From contig CM065306.1 in assembly GCA_033032175.1 (NCBI GenBank), forward strand, positions 24,163,001 through 24,227,000: 64,000 nucleotides of DNA, written 5' to 3'. Below, in pieces: positions 37,201 to 46,600 of this stretch. Below the pieces are notes generated by a model, which was not told the DNA's origin, made no database searches, and worked only from the letters and a program-made list of their open reading frames with translations. Source of the DNA: Saturnia japonica. Its lineage: Eukaryota > Arthropoda > Insecta > Lepidoptera > Saturniidae. The position numbers were made by a program, and so were the translations under genes. The stretch's first letter is position 1, and each line of letters opens with the position of its first letter.

Positions 37201-39054
37201 CTGTTCCTGTAATATTAAAATCTTTTTAATTGAAAACTCCTTGGTTTTAAAAATCGAATACAATTTATTTATTTAAAAAAAGATTCTCGGTCTTATTACA
37301 AGGTTTTGTCAAATTTGTTTAGTCGTTGAGAAAATGGAATTGACTCGAGAAAATTCAAGAGCGATGATTTATTATGACTTTCGAAGTGGTTTAACACAAA
37401 AACAGTGTGTTGACCGGATGATTTCTGCATTTGGTGATGAAGCCCCATCCAAAACCACAATTTATCGCTGGTTTGCTGAATTTCAACGTGGATGTGTCAA
37501 GCTCAGTGATGATCCTCGTCAAGGTCGTCCAAAAACTGCAGTCACCCAAGAAAACGTTGATGCTGTGCGTAAGCTGATTGAGGAAGATCGACATGTGACA
37601 TACCGCGAAATTCAGGCAACTTTAGACATTGGCATGAGTTAAATACAAATAATCTTGCATGAGCAATTAGGTGTAAAAAAGTTTTTTTCCCGATGGATAC
37701 CGCATTCGCTCTGTGAAGAGCAAAAAGCGGCTCGCGTTACTTGGTGCGTCAGAACTCTCGAAAGATTCCACGCAGGATCCTCAAATGCTGTATACAACAT
37801 CGTATCAGGTGACGAATCCTGGATATACGCATACGGACCCGAAACAAAAAACCATTCACGAGTTTGGGTGTTCGAAAGTGTGTTAAAGCCAACAAAAATT
37901 ATTCGTTCACGGAGTGTTGCAAAAAAAAAATGGTGGCCACGTTTGTTTCCAAAACCGGCCATGTTACGACTATTCCTCTTGAGGGACAAAGAACGGTTAA
38001 TGCAGAATGGTATGCTAGCATTTGTTTGCCACAGGTCGTTTCTGAACTCCGTAAAGAGAACGGCAACCACCGCATCATCCTCCATCACGATAATGCGAGT
38101 TCTCACACCGCGCACAGAACAAAAGAGTTTTTAGAGCAAGAAAACATAGAATTATTAGACCATCCGCCGTACAGCCCCGACCTAAGCCCTAATGATTTCT
38201 ATACTTTCCCTAAAATAAAGAATAAATTGCGTGGACAGAGATTTTCATCACCTGAAGAAGCTGTGGACGCCTACAAAACGGCCATTTTGGAGACCCCAAC
38301 TTCCGAATGGAATGGTTGCTTCAATGATTGGTTCCGTCGTATGGAAAAATGTGTCAAATTTCGCGGAGAATACTTCGAAAATCAATAAATACATTTTTCA
38401 ATAGTAATATTATGTCACTTCCATGATTCCCGAAATTTTCAGTGCCGCCCTCGTATTAAAAACTTGATCGATACGCATTTCGGTCTGTTCGTGTCGCTTA
38501 AACAATTAAATTTGTAATTTAAACATGTCAGTCGAACTTCTTTTTTTTAAATGAGTTACATTCAGGCACTGCACATAACAATCATAACTAGACACGTCTA
38601 CTAAACACTAAATTATATTTGAAAACCTTAGATTTAGCAAATAAGAGATGTTTGTTTTGGTCGATATAGTGTAAAAATTGGTTCTGTATGTCTATCTCAC
38701 TCTAACACACTATGCTCTTTCTCTTTCTCATAACCAATCATGCCAATCTATGTATTACATTAGATGGTCTCGCGTAAGCTTTGTTATTTACCCTTTATGT
38801 TACGTTATACAGGATGTTTAAATGGCGGCGCTCAAGTGAGACCGGCGGCGGGGGAGAACCCTCGGGAACTGGTCGCCCAGCTGGAAGAGATGTACGCTCG
38901 GCTGCCGGTCTCCAGGCCGAGCGACAACAAGTTGGCGCGCAAGCTGTACGGTGACTGGCTCGACGGCGCAGAGTCTGATAAAGCGAAAGCGATGTTACAC
39001 ACCAGGTACCACGCCCTCGAGAAATCTGATATAGCTCTCAATATTAAATGGTGA
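25245..39054 (+). CDS. CIAO3: Cytosolic Fe-S cluster assembly factor CIAO3 (NARFL/Nar1)
   Basis: A complete 482-aa Nar1/NARFL protein, part of the CIA targeting machinery that passes Fe-S clusters to cytosolic and nuclear enzymes. Exons: 25245-25310, 26359-26573, 29574-29719, 30261-30419, 30590-30838, 32215-32428, 35364-35521, 38813-39054; all GT-AG with matching phases. The N-terminal start [20 protein letters not shown] is nearly the family consensus. Cluster ligands are all present: Cys24 (SQECIKP), Cys69/72/75 (DCLACSGC), Cys194 (SCPGW), Cys250 (MPCYDKK), and Cys400/404 (MACPSGCLNGG). The C-terminus ends ALNIKW, matching the conserved terminal tryptophan motif. Length is close to the 476-aa human protein. 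Related to [FeFe]-hydrogenase, but the family does not act as a hydrogenase. Introns 2, 6 and 7 carry well-delimited transposons. Confidence 0.97.
25311..26358 (+). other. CIAO3 intron 1
   Basis: Donor GTTAGTAAC, acceptor TCTTATAG. AT-rich with A/T homopolymers; no element delimited. Confidence 0.6.
27190..28820 (+). mobile_element. 5'-truncated LINE (non-LTR retrotransposon) with reverse transcriptase
   Basis: Reverse-transcriptase sequence runs from about 27202 ([15 protein letters not shown], then [17 protein letters not shown]) through [32 protein letters not shown], the catalytic YADD (27783-27794) and [12 protein letters not shown]. It continues to the C-terminal [11 protein letters not shown] region and a stop at 28642-28644. 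The 3' end has AATAAA (28792-28797) and a (TAA)n tail (28805-28820), as in CR1/jockey-type LINEs. The frame shifts near 27375 and near 28262, so the copy is dead. It lies in sense orientation inside CIAO3 intron 2 and is nested in the Tigger-like element. Confidence 0.88.
27202..28644 (+). pseudogene. LINE reverse transcriptase, two frameshifts, 5' truncated
   Basis: The three reading-frame blocks (27202-about 27375, about 27380-28260, about 28262-28644) form one RT open frame lacking the endonuclease and the N-terminal RT motifs. The palm motifs with YADD are intact in the middle block. Confidence 0.85.
28986..29573 (+). other. CIAO3 intron 2, 3' part
   Basis: Holds a short (TA)n run at about 29095-29113 and a repeat-like patch (CACACAAGTGTTAATG to GAGTTGAAAATCTGACACC). 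No exon. Confidence 0.5.
30955..31195 (+). repeat. SINE/MITE-like repeat in CIAO3 intron 5
   Basis: Start GTTTGTTCTGTCCAATCTTG, GAAACGGTTAGACCAC and GACTTTCACTGGCAGATAAC. End GACGGCATTCTTTAGTTCAT, GAGCGCAGCCGCAATCACAG and CTAGTTA. Same family as 35800-36655 and 21420-22065. Confidence 0.65.
31490..31740 (-). repeat. Inverted repeat copy A, upstream of CIAO3 exon 6
   Basis: Reverse complement of 34330-34565: shared blocks include AATGACGTCATGCGCTGTTA, TTGGTGTTTCATTTGACAT, TACGTGGAGT and CGCGCAAAC. Each copy has two TGACGT-type sites. Probably two insertions of one MITE in opposite orientations. Confidence 0.75.
32731..33347 (+). mobile_element. 617-bp TA-flanked DNA transposon with CTACCCGTG termini
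   Basis: Left terminus CTACCCGTGCGCGATAAGAT; the reverse complement of the right terminus is CTACCCGTGTGCAATAAGTT. They agree at 16 of the first 20 bases and are flanked by TA (32729-32730 and 33348-33349), as in Tc1/mariner-superfamily elements. It keeps only a short N-terminal coding fragment (32986-33135) and lies in CIAO3 intron 6. Confidence 0.8.
32986..33135 (+). pseudogene. Transposase N-terminal fragment, truncated
   Basis: A 49-codon frame beginning [20 protein letters not shown] and including [18 protein letters not shown] then a stop. It resembles the helix-turn-helix N-terminus of a transposase (DDE superfamily) common in insects. Everything after the DNA-binding segment is deleted or noncoding. 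Confidence 0.6.
33348..34329 (+). other. CIAO3 intron 6, middle part
   Basis: Contains an element-like stretch at about 33640-33960 (GTCTGTGTATGTCCAGATTT, TTATGAAATTTTCCATACGG) that resembles retroposon cores but cannot be delimited. No exon. Confidence 0.5.
34330..34565 (+). repeat. Inverted repeat copy B, downstream of CIAO3 exon 6
   Basis: Reverse-complement partner of 31490-31740. With copy A it brackets CIAO3 exon 6 (32215-32428), with about 475 bp on the upstream side and 1.9 kb on the downstream side. Confidence 0.75.
35800..36655 (+). repeat. SINE/MITE-like repeat, possibly two joined parts, in CIAO3 intron 7
   Basis: Left part: GTCTGTCTGTTTGTTCCTGG, CATCTCCGAAACGGTTGCAC and CTTTCACTGATAGATAACTG. 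Right part ends GGGCATTCTGTAGTCCACGT, GAGCGAAGCCGCGGGCACAG and CTAGTTATC. The 500 bp between carry unrelated sequence. Confidence 0.6.
36815..37050 (+). repeat. tRNA-derived SINE, family member 2 (plus)
   Basis: B box GGTTCGATTCC at 36844-36854 inside TGGGTTCGATTCCCAGGTCG. Then TCAGTAGCAGCTCGAAG, GCCTGATTAATGGCAATAAG and CTGTCTAACCCTTCGGGGAT, ending in CAGGCGTGATGG. The frame at 36829-37017 is a by-product of this repeat. Confidence 0.85.
37161..38453 (+). mobile_element. mariner transposon, full length but inactive
   Basis: 1293 bp, the usual mariner size. Left end CATAGGCTGCACTAAAAGTA; reverse complement of the right end CGAGGGCGGCACTGAAAATT; both followed by TCGGGAAT. TA duplications flank both ends (37159-37160 and 38454-38455). 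It sits in CIAO3 intron 7 in sense orientation and encodes a broken transposase. Confidence 0.92.
37334..38388 (+). pseudogene. mariner transposase, D,D34D, one stop and one frameshift
   Basis: Starts [20 protein letters not shown] with the paired HTH and RGRPKTAV linker. Catalytic residues are in [19 protein letters not shown] and SPDLSPND; 34 residues separate the last two Asp, giving D,D34D. A TAA at 37640-37642 interrupts the frame, which then continues in phase as [14 protein letters not shown]. Near 37921 a run of ten A shifts the frame, and the C-terminal part ([12 protein letters not shown] to RGEYFENQ) reads one frame over. Both lesions would abolish the protein. Confidence 0.92.
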
Positions 39055-39164
39055 ACACAATATACTATTGTTTCAACTAGTTGTTTTATTTCTGGGACAA
39101 TTTGAAACAGAACTAAGCATAGTTTGTATTATGGTATAACCAAAAAATCTAAATATTATAACAT

Positions 39165-39430
39165 AACATACGATTACGCCTTTATTACCGCAGGGTTAGG
39201 CAGAGGTATACTAAAATACACTCATAGTCCTCCGGGTATGTTTTTAGGTCCCATGTAATAGGGGACGAGCATATCAGCATTAATCGGGCACGAAACTAAA
39301 CTCCGAGCTGCTACTGAGAATTTCATAGAAAAACCTAATAAGACTTTGCTCGACCTGGGAATCGAACCCAGGACTATTGCGACCCCATAGCTAAATTTAC
39401 ATACTAAGGCGCCACCTCCACGAACGAGTT
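39165..39430 (-). repeat. tRNA-derived SINE, family member 3 (minus)
   Basis: On the minus strand: B-box region GGGTTCGATTCCCAGGTCGA (rc of about 39350-39369), then AAATTCTCAGTAGCAGCTCG, TAATGCTGATATGCTCG and CTGCCTAACCCTGCGG. It starts 110 bp after the CIAO3 stop. Confidence 0.85.
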
Positions 39431-39749
39431 TATCGCAGCGATATTATCTTTTAGCCAGTTTATTCTAGATGAACGTGTCTCGATGCGACCGCGGCCACGG
39501 CATTGCGACGATTCACTTTGATGAGGAAATCGCGACCTACTCGTTGCGTTCCTGCTGCAAAACAGAACTATTGATAGGTACTTCTAATTTTGCTCTTGCC
39601 TGTCACCAACTCGAGTTTTTTTCCTCAAAATGTGTTGTTGTGGAGACGCAGCAATCCGTTGCTATGGTCCGCTACTGAACAAGAGTCCCGCCGCGCCTCC
39701 TAGTTCTCGCTATTCCTTCGTTTATTATCCAATACGAACGGATGCCTTG
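39431..39749. other. Short unassigned, GC-richer stretch after CIAO3
   Basis: Not repeat-like in its internal composition. It carries a 69-codon frame (39469-39678) with several Cys and no recognised domain, and GTTGCTATGGTCCG, an X-box-like sequence that fails the second half-site. Confidence 0.4.
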
Positions 39750-39751
39750 TA

Positions 39752-41035
39752 CAAGGTGTCCAGAAAGGGTATCGGGTATTTGTAAGTTCAATAAAACAAA
39801 AATTATTTGTATGGAATAAAAAAGTTTATTGTTTATTATTAGCATATGAATTGGAGAATTATTTGGAAAAGATGATGTTATCCAAATGATGACCGTTACG
39901 TTGCTGGCACTCTTCTAAACGGAAACGAAGATTGGCGATAACACGTTGACACATAGCTATCGATATTGCTGCCATTTCTGACCTGATGTTTTGCTTTAAC
40001 TGGGTTAGATTCGTCGGATTGTTTTGATAAACCTTACTTTTAAGGTATCCCCATGCAAAATAGTCAAGCGGGCTAAGGTCGGGGCTTCTGGGAGGCCAGT
40101 TGATGTTACCCCTTCGCGAAATGACTTTATTAACTTCCATTGAGTCATTTGAGGTATGGCAAGTGGCCCCATCTTGCTGGAACCACGTTCTTGAGTTGAA
40201 ACCTGCAAACTCCTGCAACTCTGGGACCAAAAAAATTCGCAACATATCGCAATAACGGTCACTATTCACATTAATGCTCGGCCTCGTTGATCTTCATGAA
40301 AATAAGGACCAGTTATGCCTTTAGCAGACATAGCGGCCCAAACAACGACCTTTGACCTATGCAGGGGTCGTTCATGCTTTCGTCTCGGATTCTCCACTGC
40401 CCAGTACCGACAATTCTGCTTATTGACATGACCATTCAGGTGAAAATTTGCTTCGTCACTGGACAGTATGTTGTTAAAGTTGTTAAATCGCTGCAGCACT
40501 TCGTTCGCAAAATTCAGTCGATTAGCATAGTCCGTATCCTTCAATTCTTGAACCGATTGAATTTTATAGGCTTTTAGATGTAAGTCTTTCTTTAAAATCG
40601 AATGTAAAGACGATTTTTTGATGTTCAACGCTTGGCTTCGCTTTCGGATGGATAAAGACGGATTTTGACGAACCGACGCCTCAACTTCTTCAATTGTTTC
40701 TTCATCGCGAACTGAACTAGGACGACCAGAGTTTTGAATTTTAACTGTCACACCTGTATTCTCGAACATCCTGATCCATTTCTTAATGCTATCGTCACTT
40801 GGCGCGTGGCGTGTACGATATTCCGCACGATAGAGACGTTGAGCAGTCACTATTGAATCACCATTACGATAATACGCTCGTACGCAAAATGCGCGATGCG
40901 TCCCCGAGTACTGTTCCATCGTGACTAAAACTCCACAAAATGGCGGACGCCACGAACCCCTCCCCGCACCTTTTAGAAGCCCCTTTTCGAATATGGCGCG
41001 AAAACAAATACCCGATACCCTTTCTGGACACCTTG
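39752..41035 (-). mobile_element. Tc1/mariner-superfamily transposon with perfect 32-bp TIRs
   Basis: The 32 bases at 39752-39783 (CAAGGTGTCCAGAAAGGGTA then TCGGGTATTTGT) are exactly repeated in reverse complement at 41004-41035. TA flanks both ends (39750-39751 and 41036-41037). The total is 1284 bp. The transposase is on the minus strand and broken, but the perfect termini imply a recent insertion, probably mobilised by a transposase made elsewhere. Confidence 0.93.
39859..40919 (-). pseudogene. DDD transposase (DUF4817-type HTH), frameshifted, with internal deletion
   Basis: Begins at ATG 40919: MEQYSGTHRAFCVRAYYRNG, with an HTH region resembling DUF4817, and GRPSSVRDEETI as linker. The first catalytic Asp is in LSSDEANFHLNG. 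The frame breaks near 40268 (GRALM then stop) and resumes one frame over as NSDRYCDMLRIF. The second and third Asp lie in FQQDGATCHT and SPDLSPLDYF, separated by 35 residues. Relatives I recall have 41, so six residues between CHTS and ISRRGNINWP appear to be missing. The end is DNIIFSK. Confidence 0.85.
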
Positions 41036-43630
41036 TATATCTGTAGACGTTATTCGATTCCCCTTACAAATGTAATTAAGCTTTCGTAGTATTTTTTAAT
41101 ATTCTAAGTGGGTTCAAAAAGGTTATGGCTCCCTTTTTATAGCACTAAGAACTATCTAGGGAGTTTTTGTGACATCTCAAAATGCATGTTTCCAGTTTAT
41201 TTTTATAATCCACTTCACTTATGCACAATAACTACATATAATATAAGGTAAAAACCACACTGTGGCAGCTCAAGATCCTCAAAAAAGCCCCAGAAGGTTA
41301 CTAAATGATTCACAAAATTAAGTTGAAAACGTTTGTGTCAATATACGTTTATGTGAAAAAGTTAAGTTAAGTTGAAAACATATAGTGTTAACTACAAAGT
41401 ATTGATTTTACTCAATAATAGTAATGTTAATGTTTCATTTTATTTGAAGGTTTTTTTAGTTATGTAAATTTCCAATTTAAAAGCGGTTTGTGCGTGAAAG
41501 GGTAAACCAATGTGCAGTAAGTAAGGATCGAAGGATCGATCGCGCATTCCTTTTAAAGTAGAGATGAATTTAGAGACAATTTTACTCTCCTTTCGAATCT
41601 TACTTATGATTTCAGTAACGATAAATATTATATGTATAACATTTAAAATCGCCACCTACTATGTATGATGTCGTAACTGTATTTGCCTACATTACTGCCA
41701 AATGTAAATTACAAATAAATTGAGTGATCTATTCTACAGCAATATTCTAATGATATTTAATTACCTGTTGGCCATTTTGAGTATTTTTATATATTTATTT
41801 TACTTTACGTAATTGACAATCGAATTTTTGTTTCACGATACTGTAAACTTTGAAAAATACAGTTACAGTATTTTACGTAGAAGGTGTCGAAACGTAGATT
41901 GTTATAGTATGGTTGTATTCATAATCTCTTTAGCTATTTTTTCGACAGATTTTTCGTTCAAATTTAGTTAATTCGTATACGATCTTTCTTCTAATTAAAA
42001 GTACATCATCATCAAATTCATAAATATATATTTTATTAAAGGGTTATTATTAGGGTTTAAGTATTGTTATTTATGTTATAAGTTTTAAATTTAGTAATAT
42101 GAAATATTGTTGATAAGAATTGTTTTATTATTATAGAAGTAGTAAATGATTATAAACCTTTTACGAACAATAAAATTGTTTGACATGTACTGCATTTGTT
42201 TTTATTTTTAACCAAGTAAATAAATTAGTAGGTAATCGAAAAGTTTATAAATATTCAATTGTTTTCTTCGTAATATAAAACTCAATATAACCTCGCGACA
42301 AAAGAATTGTATAATTTATGCATTGTCATTTATCGAACCGAATGTTTTTAAACTTTAAACGATTTAATGTCGATTTACACGATAGGGGACGTTTCCGACT
42401 AACTCACGGCACACGGGTCACTGAAGTATTATGAATATTTTTAACGGACGTCAAGAAAGGAGAATTGAATACGTTTTTTATTAAATTTCTTAAAATACAA
42501 TGTATAATACGGCAATCCTTCTCTCTACGTTATATCTCTCTTCTCTCATGTATCGAAATGGGCTTGAAATTGAACTCTCAATTCTCGTCCAATTAGCAAA
42601 TTGCTAATAATAATACAAAATATTGCTTACGACTCAAATTCAGCAGTCTATCTTTAATCTTCATATTAGAACGACACATGAATTCACCGGCGCCGGTGTC
42701 CAAACACACAAGTCACGTAGACTAAGAATGAACATAATGTTCTAATGTCTGGTTAGGTTCCATCCTCAATTTGAAAATCTTTCGCAATGTTTCGACACCA
42801 GTCGTTCTAAACCATCTTAGACCATATAGTCACATAAATTCTTGGGATGTTTTGGTTAAATGTGTTCTCTGACTAACAGTTGGCCGGCAGTCTTTCGTCT
42901 GATCAGTCGACATTCCATCCATTGTCAGTATAGTCCACTCCTTAAGCGATTCTTGCCTGCTGGCAATGGTCGACTATCGGCTCTGTTAACTGTCCATGTC
43001 CACGCACTAGCAGGCGATAGTCAGCAGTTCAACACTGCAGCAGATCTTCAGTGGATCGGTAACTGCAAGTGTGTTTGATTTGGCCTTGAGGTTTCGGATT
43101 GTCCGGCAGATACCTGTCGACTGAGTGTCGTGACCACACACTCGCAGTTCACATATGTCTGTCAGTCCAAAACCTGAAAAACAAATGTACGTGTGTGACC
43201 GGTTTATTCAATTTTACCTATATAATCGTTTACGGCCACCTGAGGTGTTTGTGCAAAATGTTTTGTTAATTCGTATGCCGGCTTCCAAGATACAGGCTCT
43301 GCCTAGTTTGGAAGTTACTGTGTAAATGTTAGTAAATCTTGTGTTTAATATACTATATTATTATTTTTTAATTTTGTTACGATTAACTGACAGGTTAATA
43401 TCTGTTAGTCAGTGGGACCACTTAAATGTATTGGATTTAATCACGTCCAGTTATAATATGTATGTAAAAGGAACATTGACCATATGAACAGAATTGATTA
43501 CGTTCAGTGTAACGCGGGCAAGCGGTCGGTACGTCGGTAGTGAGCGCCTATGTTTAACAAATAATGTCGGTGTTTACATAACAACCGGTGTGGCCAGTAC
43601 ATTCTTCACGCACGCTCCGATACCCGTGAG
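41036..43630 (+). other. Intergenic region upstream of the lipocalin
   Basis: Mostly AT-rich. A GC-richer, non-repetitive stretch at about 42860-43160 may hold a 5' untranslated exon or promoter of the lipocalin, but nothing proves it. At 42500-42620, CTTCTCTCTACGTTATATCT and CTCTTCTCTCATGTA match a repeat also seen at 53355-53480. Confidence 0.45.
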
Positions 43631-46600
43631 ATGACCGAGTCAGGGAGCGCTATCGCTAAACGATTCCATGTCCTGGTGCTGAGCGCCATCATCAAAGCAG
43701 TTCTCAGCACCGGACTCGGGAACTGTCCAGTCTATCCTTCTTTGCCAAATTTTGATATACTACGGGTAAGTACGAAATGTTCTCAAAAAAAGTGACTGAG
43801 TTGTGATGAACAAACCAGTTAAAGGAAAGCATCTGGCCTACAGGTTAACGTATGTTAATTATTGGCGTAGCTGACTGTAAGTTTTTAATTTCGGAAATCT
43901 AATTAGAAATCATATCATTTTTGAGCAATACCAAAATGAATATTACGACATGCACGATACGACAGTCTAATTTATTGTTAACTTTTCTTTCTCAAGGTGA
44001 AAAGAATAAAACGGTATATTCGTATAAAACCTACTGTCGATTTTTCTACGGCGGTCACTGTTACCCGATCACATCACAAACAATAATTTCACGGCCTAAC
44101 AAGTTTAAATGTCAATAAAAGTTTATAAAATGAATGCATTTCTCCTTGTCAATGCCAGAACAAGAAGATATTTGATGACGCTTTAGTTTGTTAAGATAAT
44201 TGTACTCGCTCATTAGTTTACCTCACCGCGCACTGTCTAGCGCTTGATTCTATGTTTCGAGGCTAATTTTAAATTAATTATTATTGAAGACGACCATTAG
44301 AAAGTATTACACGCCATGACGCCAAACACGAGCCAATCAAATAAGTACTCAGTCTTCAAGGGTAGACCCCTTGTGACTGGCCATAGGACTGTGATCCTGT
44401 GTAAAATTCCCAATATATACTTGCCTAAGTTACAGGTCATAAAATTAACTAATTAATTAATTTACTTCTTATTAAACGATTTCAAAAAAGGAGGAGGTTC
44501 TCATTCGATTGTATTTTTTTTAAATGGATGTTCAGCCTTAAGTTCTCTGTAAAGGTAGGTACACCAGGGAACTTCTCTAAATCAATCAAGTTGATTTTCT
44601 TCTCTGTAAAAATTAATTTGTTTATTGATGTACCTATGTATATGATTACACGAAACAGGCATAGTAACATAAAACAATCAAAAGTGTTTTTCCAAGTTTT
44701 TCTTTAATGGAAAATTCGTTAAGTTACACATAACATAGCACATTTTCTAGCAATTTCCTTTCTTCCTTTTAAATATCATACGAGTATAATACGATTGAAG
44801 TCCGTTGATTGAACACGATTAACGTTACATTGTGAATGATAATTGTATGCGAGCGATACCTTTCGACCAATTGACATTCGCACTCCATTGTGTACGTATT
44901 CAATTAATTCAGTTATTTTGGTATTCGATCGATGTTTTTATTTAGATGTAATTACGCACACGTCTCGTGTATTAATAATATAGGTATTTTTAGGTTATTT
45001 ATTCTCCGACATATAAATGTATTCTGGGAATATTTATCTATTAGGGGTTGATACCTGGTACCTACTTCTTTTAGCCAGTTTTATTTCTATACGTGGTTCA
45101 CTCTTCAAGCGTAAACATTTGATTGATGATTGGTTGACGAATAATCATCAATCTAAGGCCGAACCAAACACAAAGGAGACTGATACTCTTTCATACAGAC
45201 ATGGGCCTGGGTAAAAATATGAAAATGATGTAAATTAATTGCTAAAGGATTGTCAAAGTCACTGAAAAAAAAGAGAAAAAGAGAAAAAGAGATTTAGGAT
45301 ATTTCGTAAAAGCGAAGTCATGTAATAAACTTCAATTAAACTTTTTTTGAAGTAGGATTAATATTAAAAAATATTTATATTTATTATCTTTTAAAGTTAT
45401 TAGTTTACTTGTTTTGTTGATTGTGAATTTTAATGATATTGTACGATTTTAAAAACAAAAATATATTCGATTTTATAAACCATAATTCAACTAATTATAT
45501 TCTGGGCCCAGAAATACTCCTTTTAAACTTGAATTAAACTGGCATCTGGGATACAAATAACTTCTAATTATGAAGAATTTCAAAACAATTTTATTATAAA
45601 GTATAAAAATAAAAACGAAAGGTTATTTGAAAACTTTGGGCTTAACGCTTGATGGTAAGTATACCTACCTAAGTACTATTGTACCCGTCTTACGTCGGGA
45701 TTGCTACCACCATACACCAGGTAACACCCGCCATAGTGGCTACCTTATCTAATCAGTAATGAAGCGGGAAGTTAGGGTTCGGTAGGCTATCTACTATATC
45801 GCGACCACCATGCACATTGTGGTCATAAACCCTTCACAGTGACCAATGAAATTGTATAAATAGACGCGTTAAACTCTCACTAAAAGAAATTCGATAATGG
45901 CACAAATATTGCTATCAGCATGTGTTAACAAAAGAGGATTGTACTGTGTTTACCATCAGGTACAGTGTAGTCACTTTGCCGTACTATAAAAATGACACTT
46001 ATCTTACTCAATGAACATATGACCTTAGTTTGACATCACGTCATATTTACATAAATTTTACACATGTAATGTATATAGGTGATGTGAAATATAGGTCGTG
46101 TTCGTAGGTGGTGTGAATTAAATGTTTCAGATGACAGGAACGTGGTACGAGGTGGAAAGATCCTTCTATTTGGTTGAAATAACCGCGAGTTGCACAGAAC
46201 TAAACGTAGCTCTCAACGACAAAGGAAACTTCGCTATCTTCATAAAAACTATTAACAGATGGTATGAATATAAAAAATATCTTAATTATTGTTATAGTTT
46301 TTTTTTGTTAATTATTCTTTATAGATTAAATTATTTTATGGGCATAATTTCACCTGATGTCAAGGGACAATATGGTGCAAGGTGGTGTCATATTAAGCCT
46401 AGTGGGGAAACTGGTTCTCAAGTGCAACTGCTACCTATGCTAGACGCTATCTAGTGCTTATTATTAGGTCATAGCTTCATCGTAGTAAGTTTATAGACAG
46501 GTAGGTACCTACTTAGAAATGAAACCAACCTGAACATAATTTAAATTATATGATAAAACTCATATTAGATCACCGGAAAGATTAAAATCAGAAACACTAG

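Noticed and set aside
37391..38115. Minus-strand frames across the mariner
   Set aside because: Shadows of the transposase on the plus strand, which has the conserved motifs.
39658..39671. GTTGCTATGGTCCG, similar to the Dnal4 X-box
   Set aside because: The second half-site is GGTCCG, which breaks RRNRAC, and no ciliary gene follows it.
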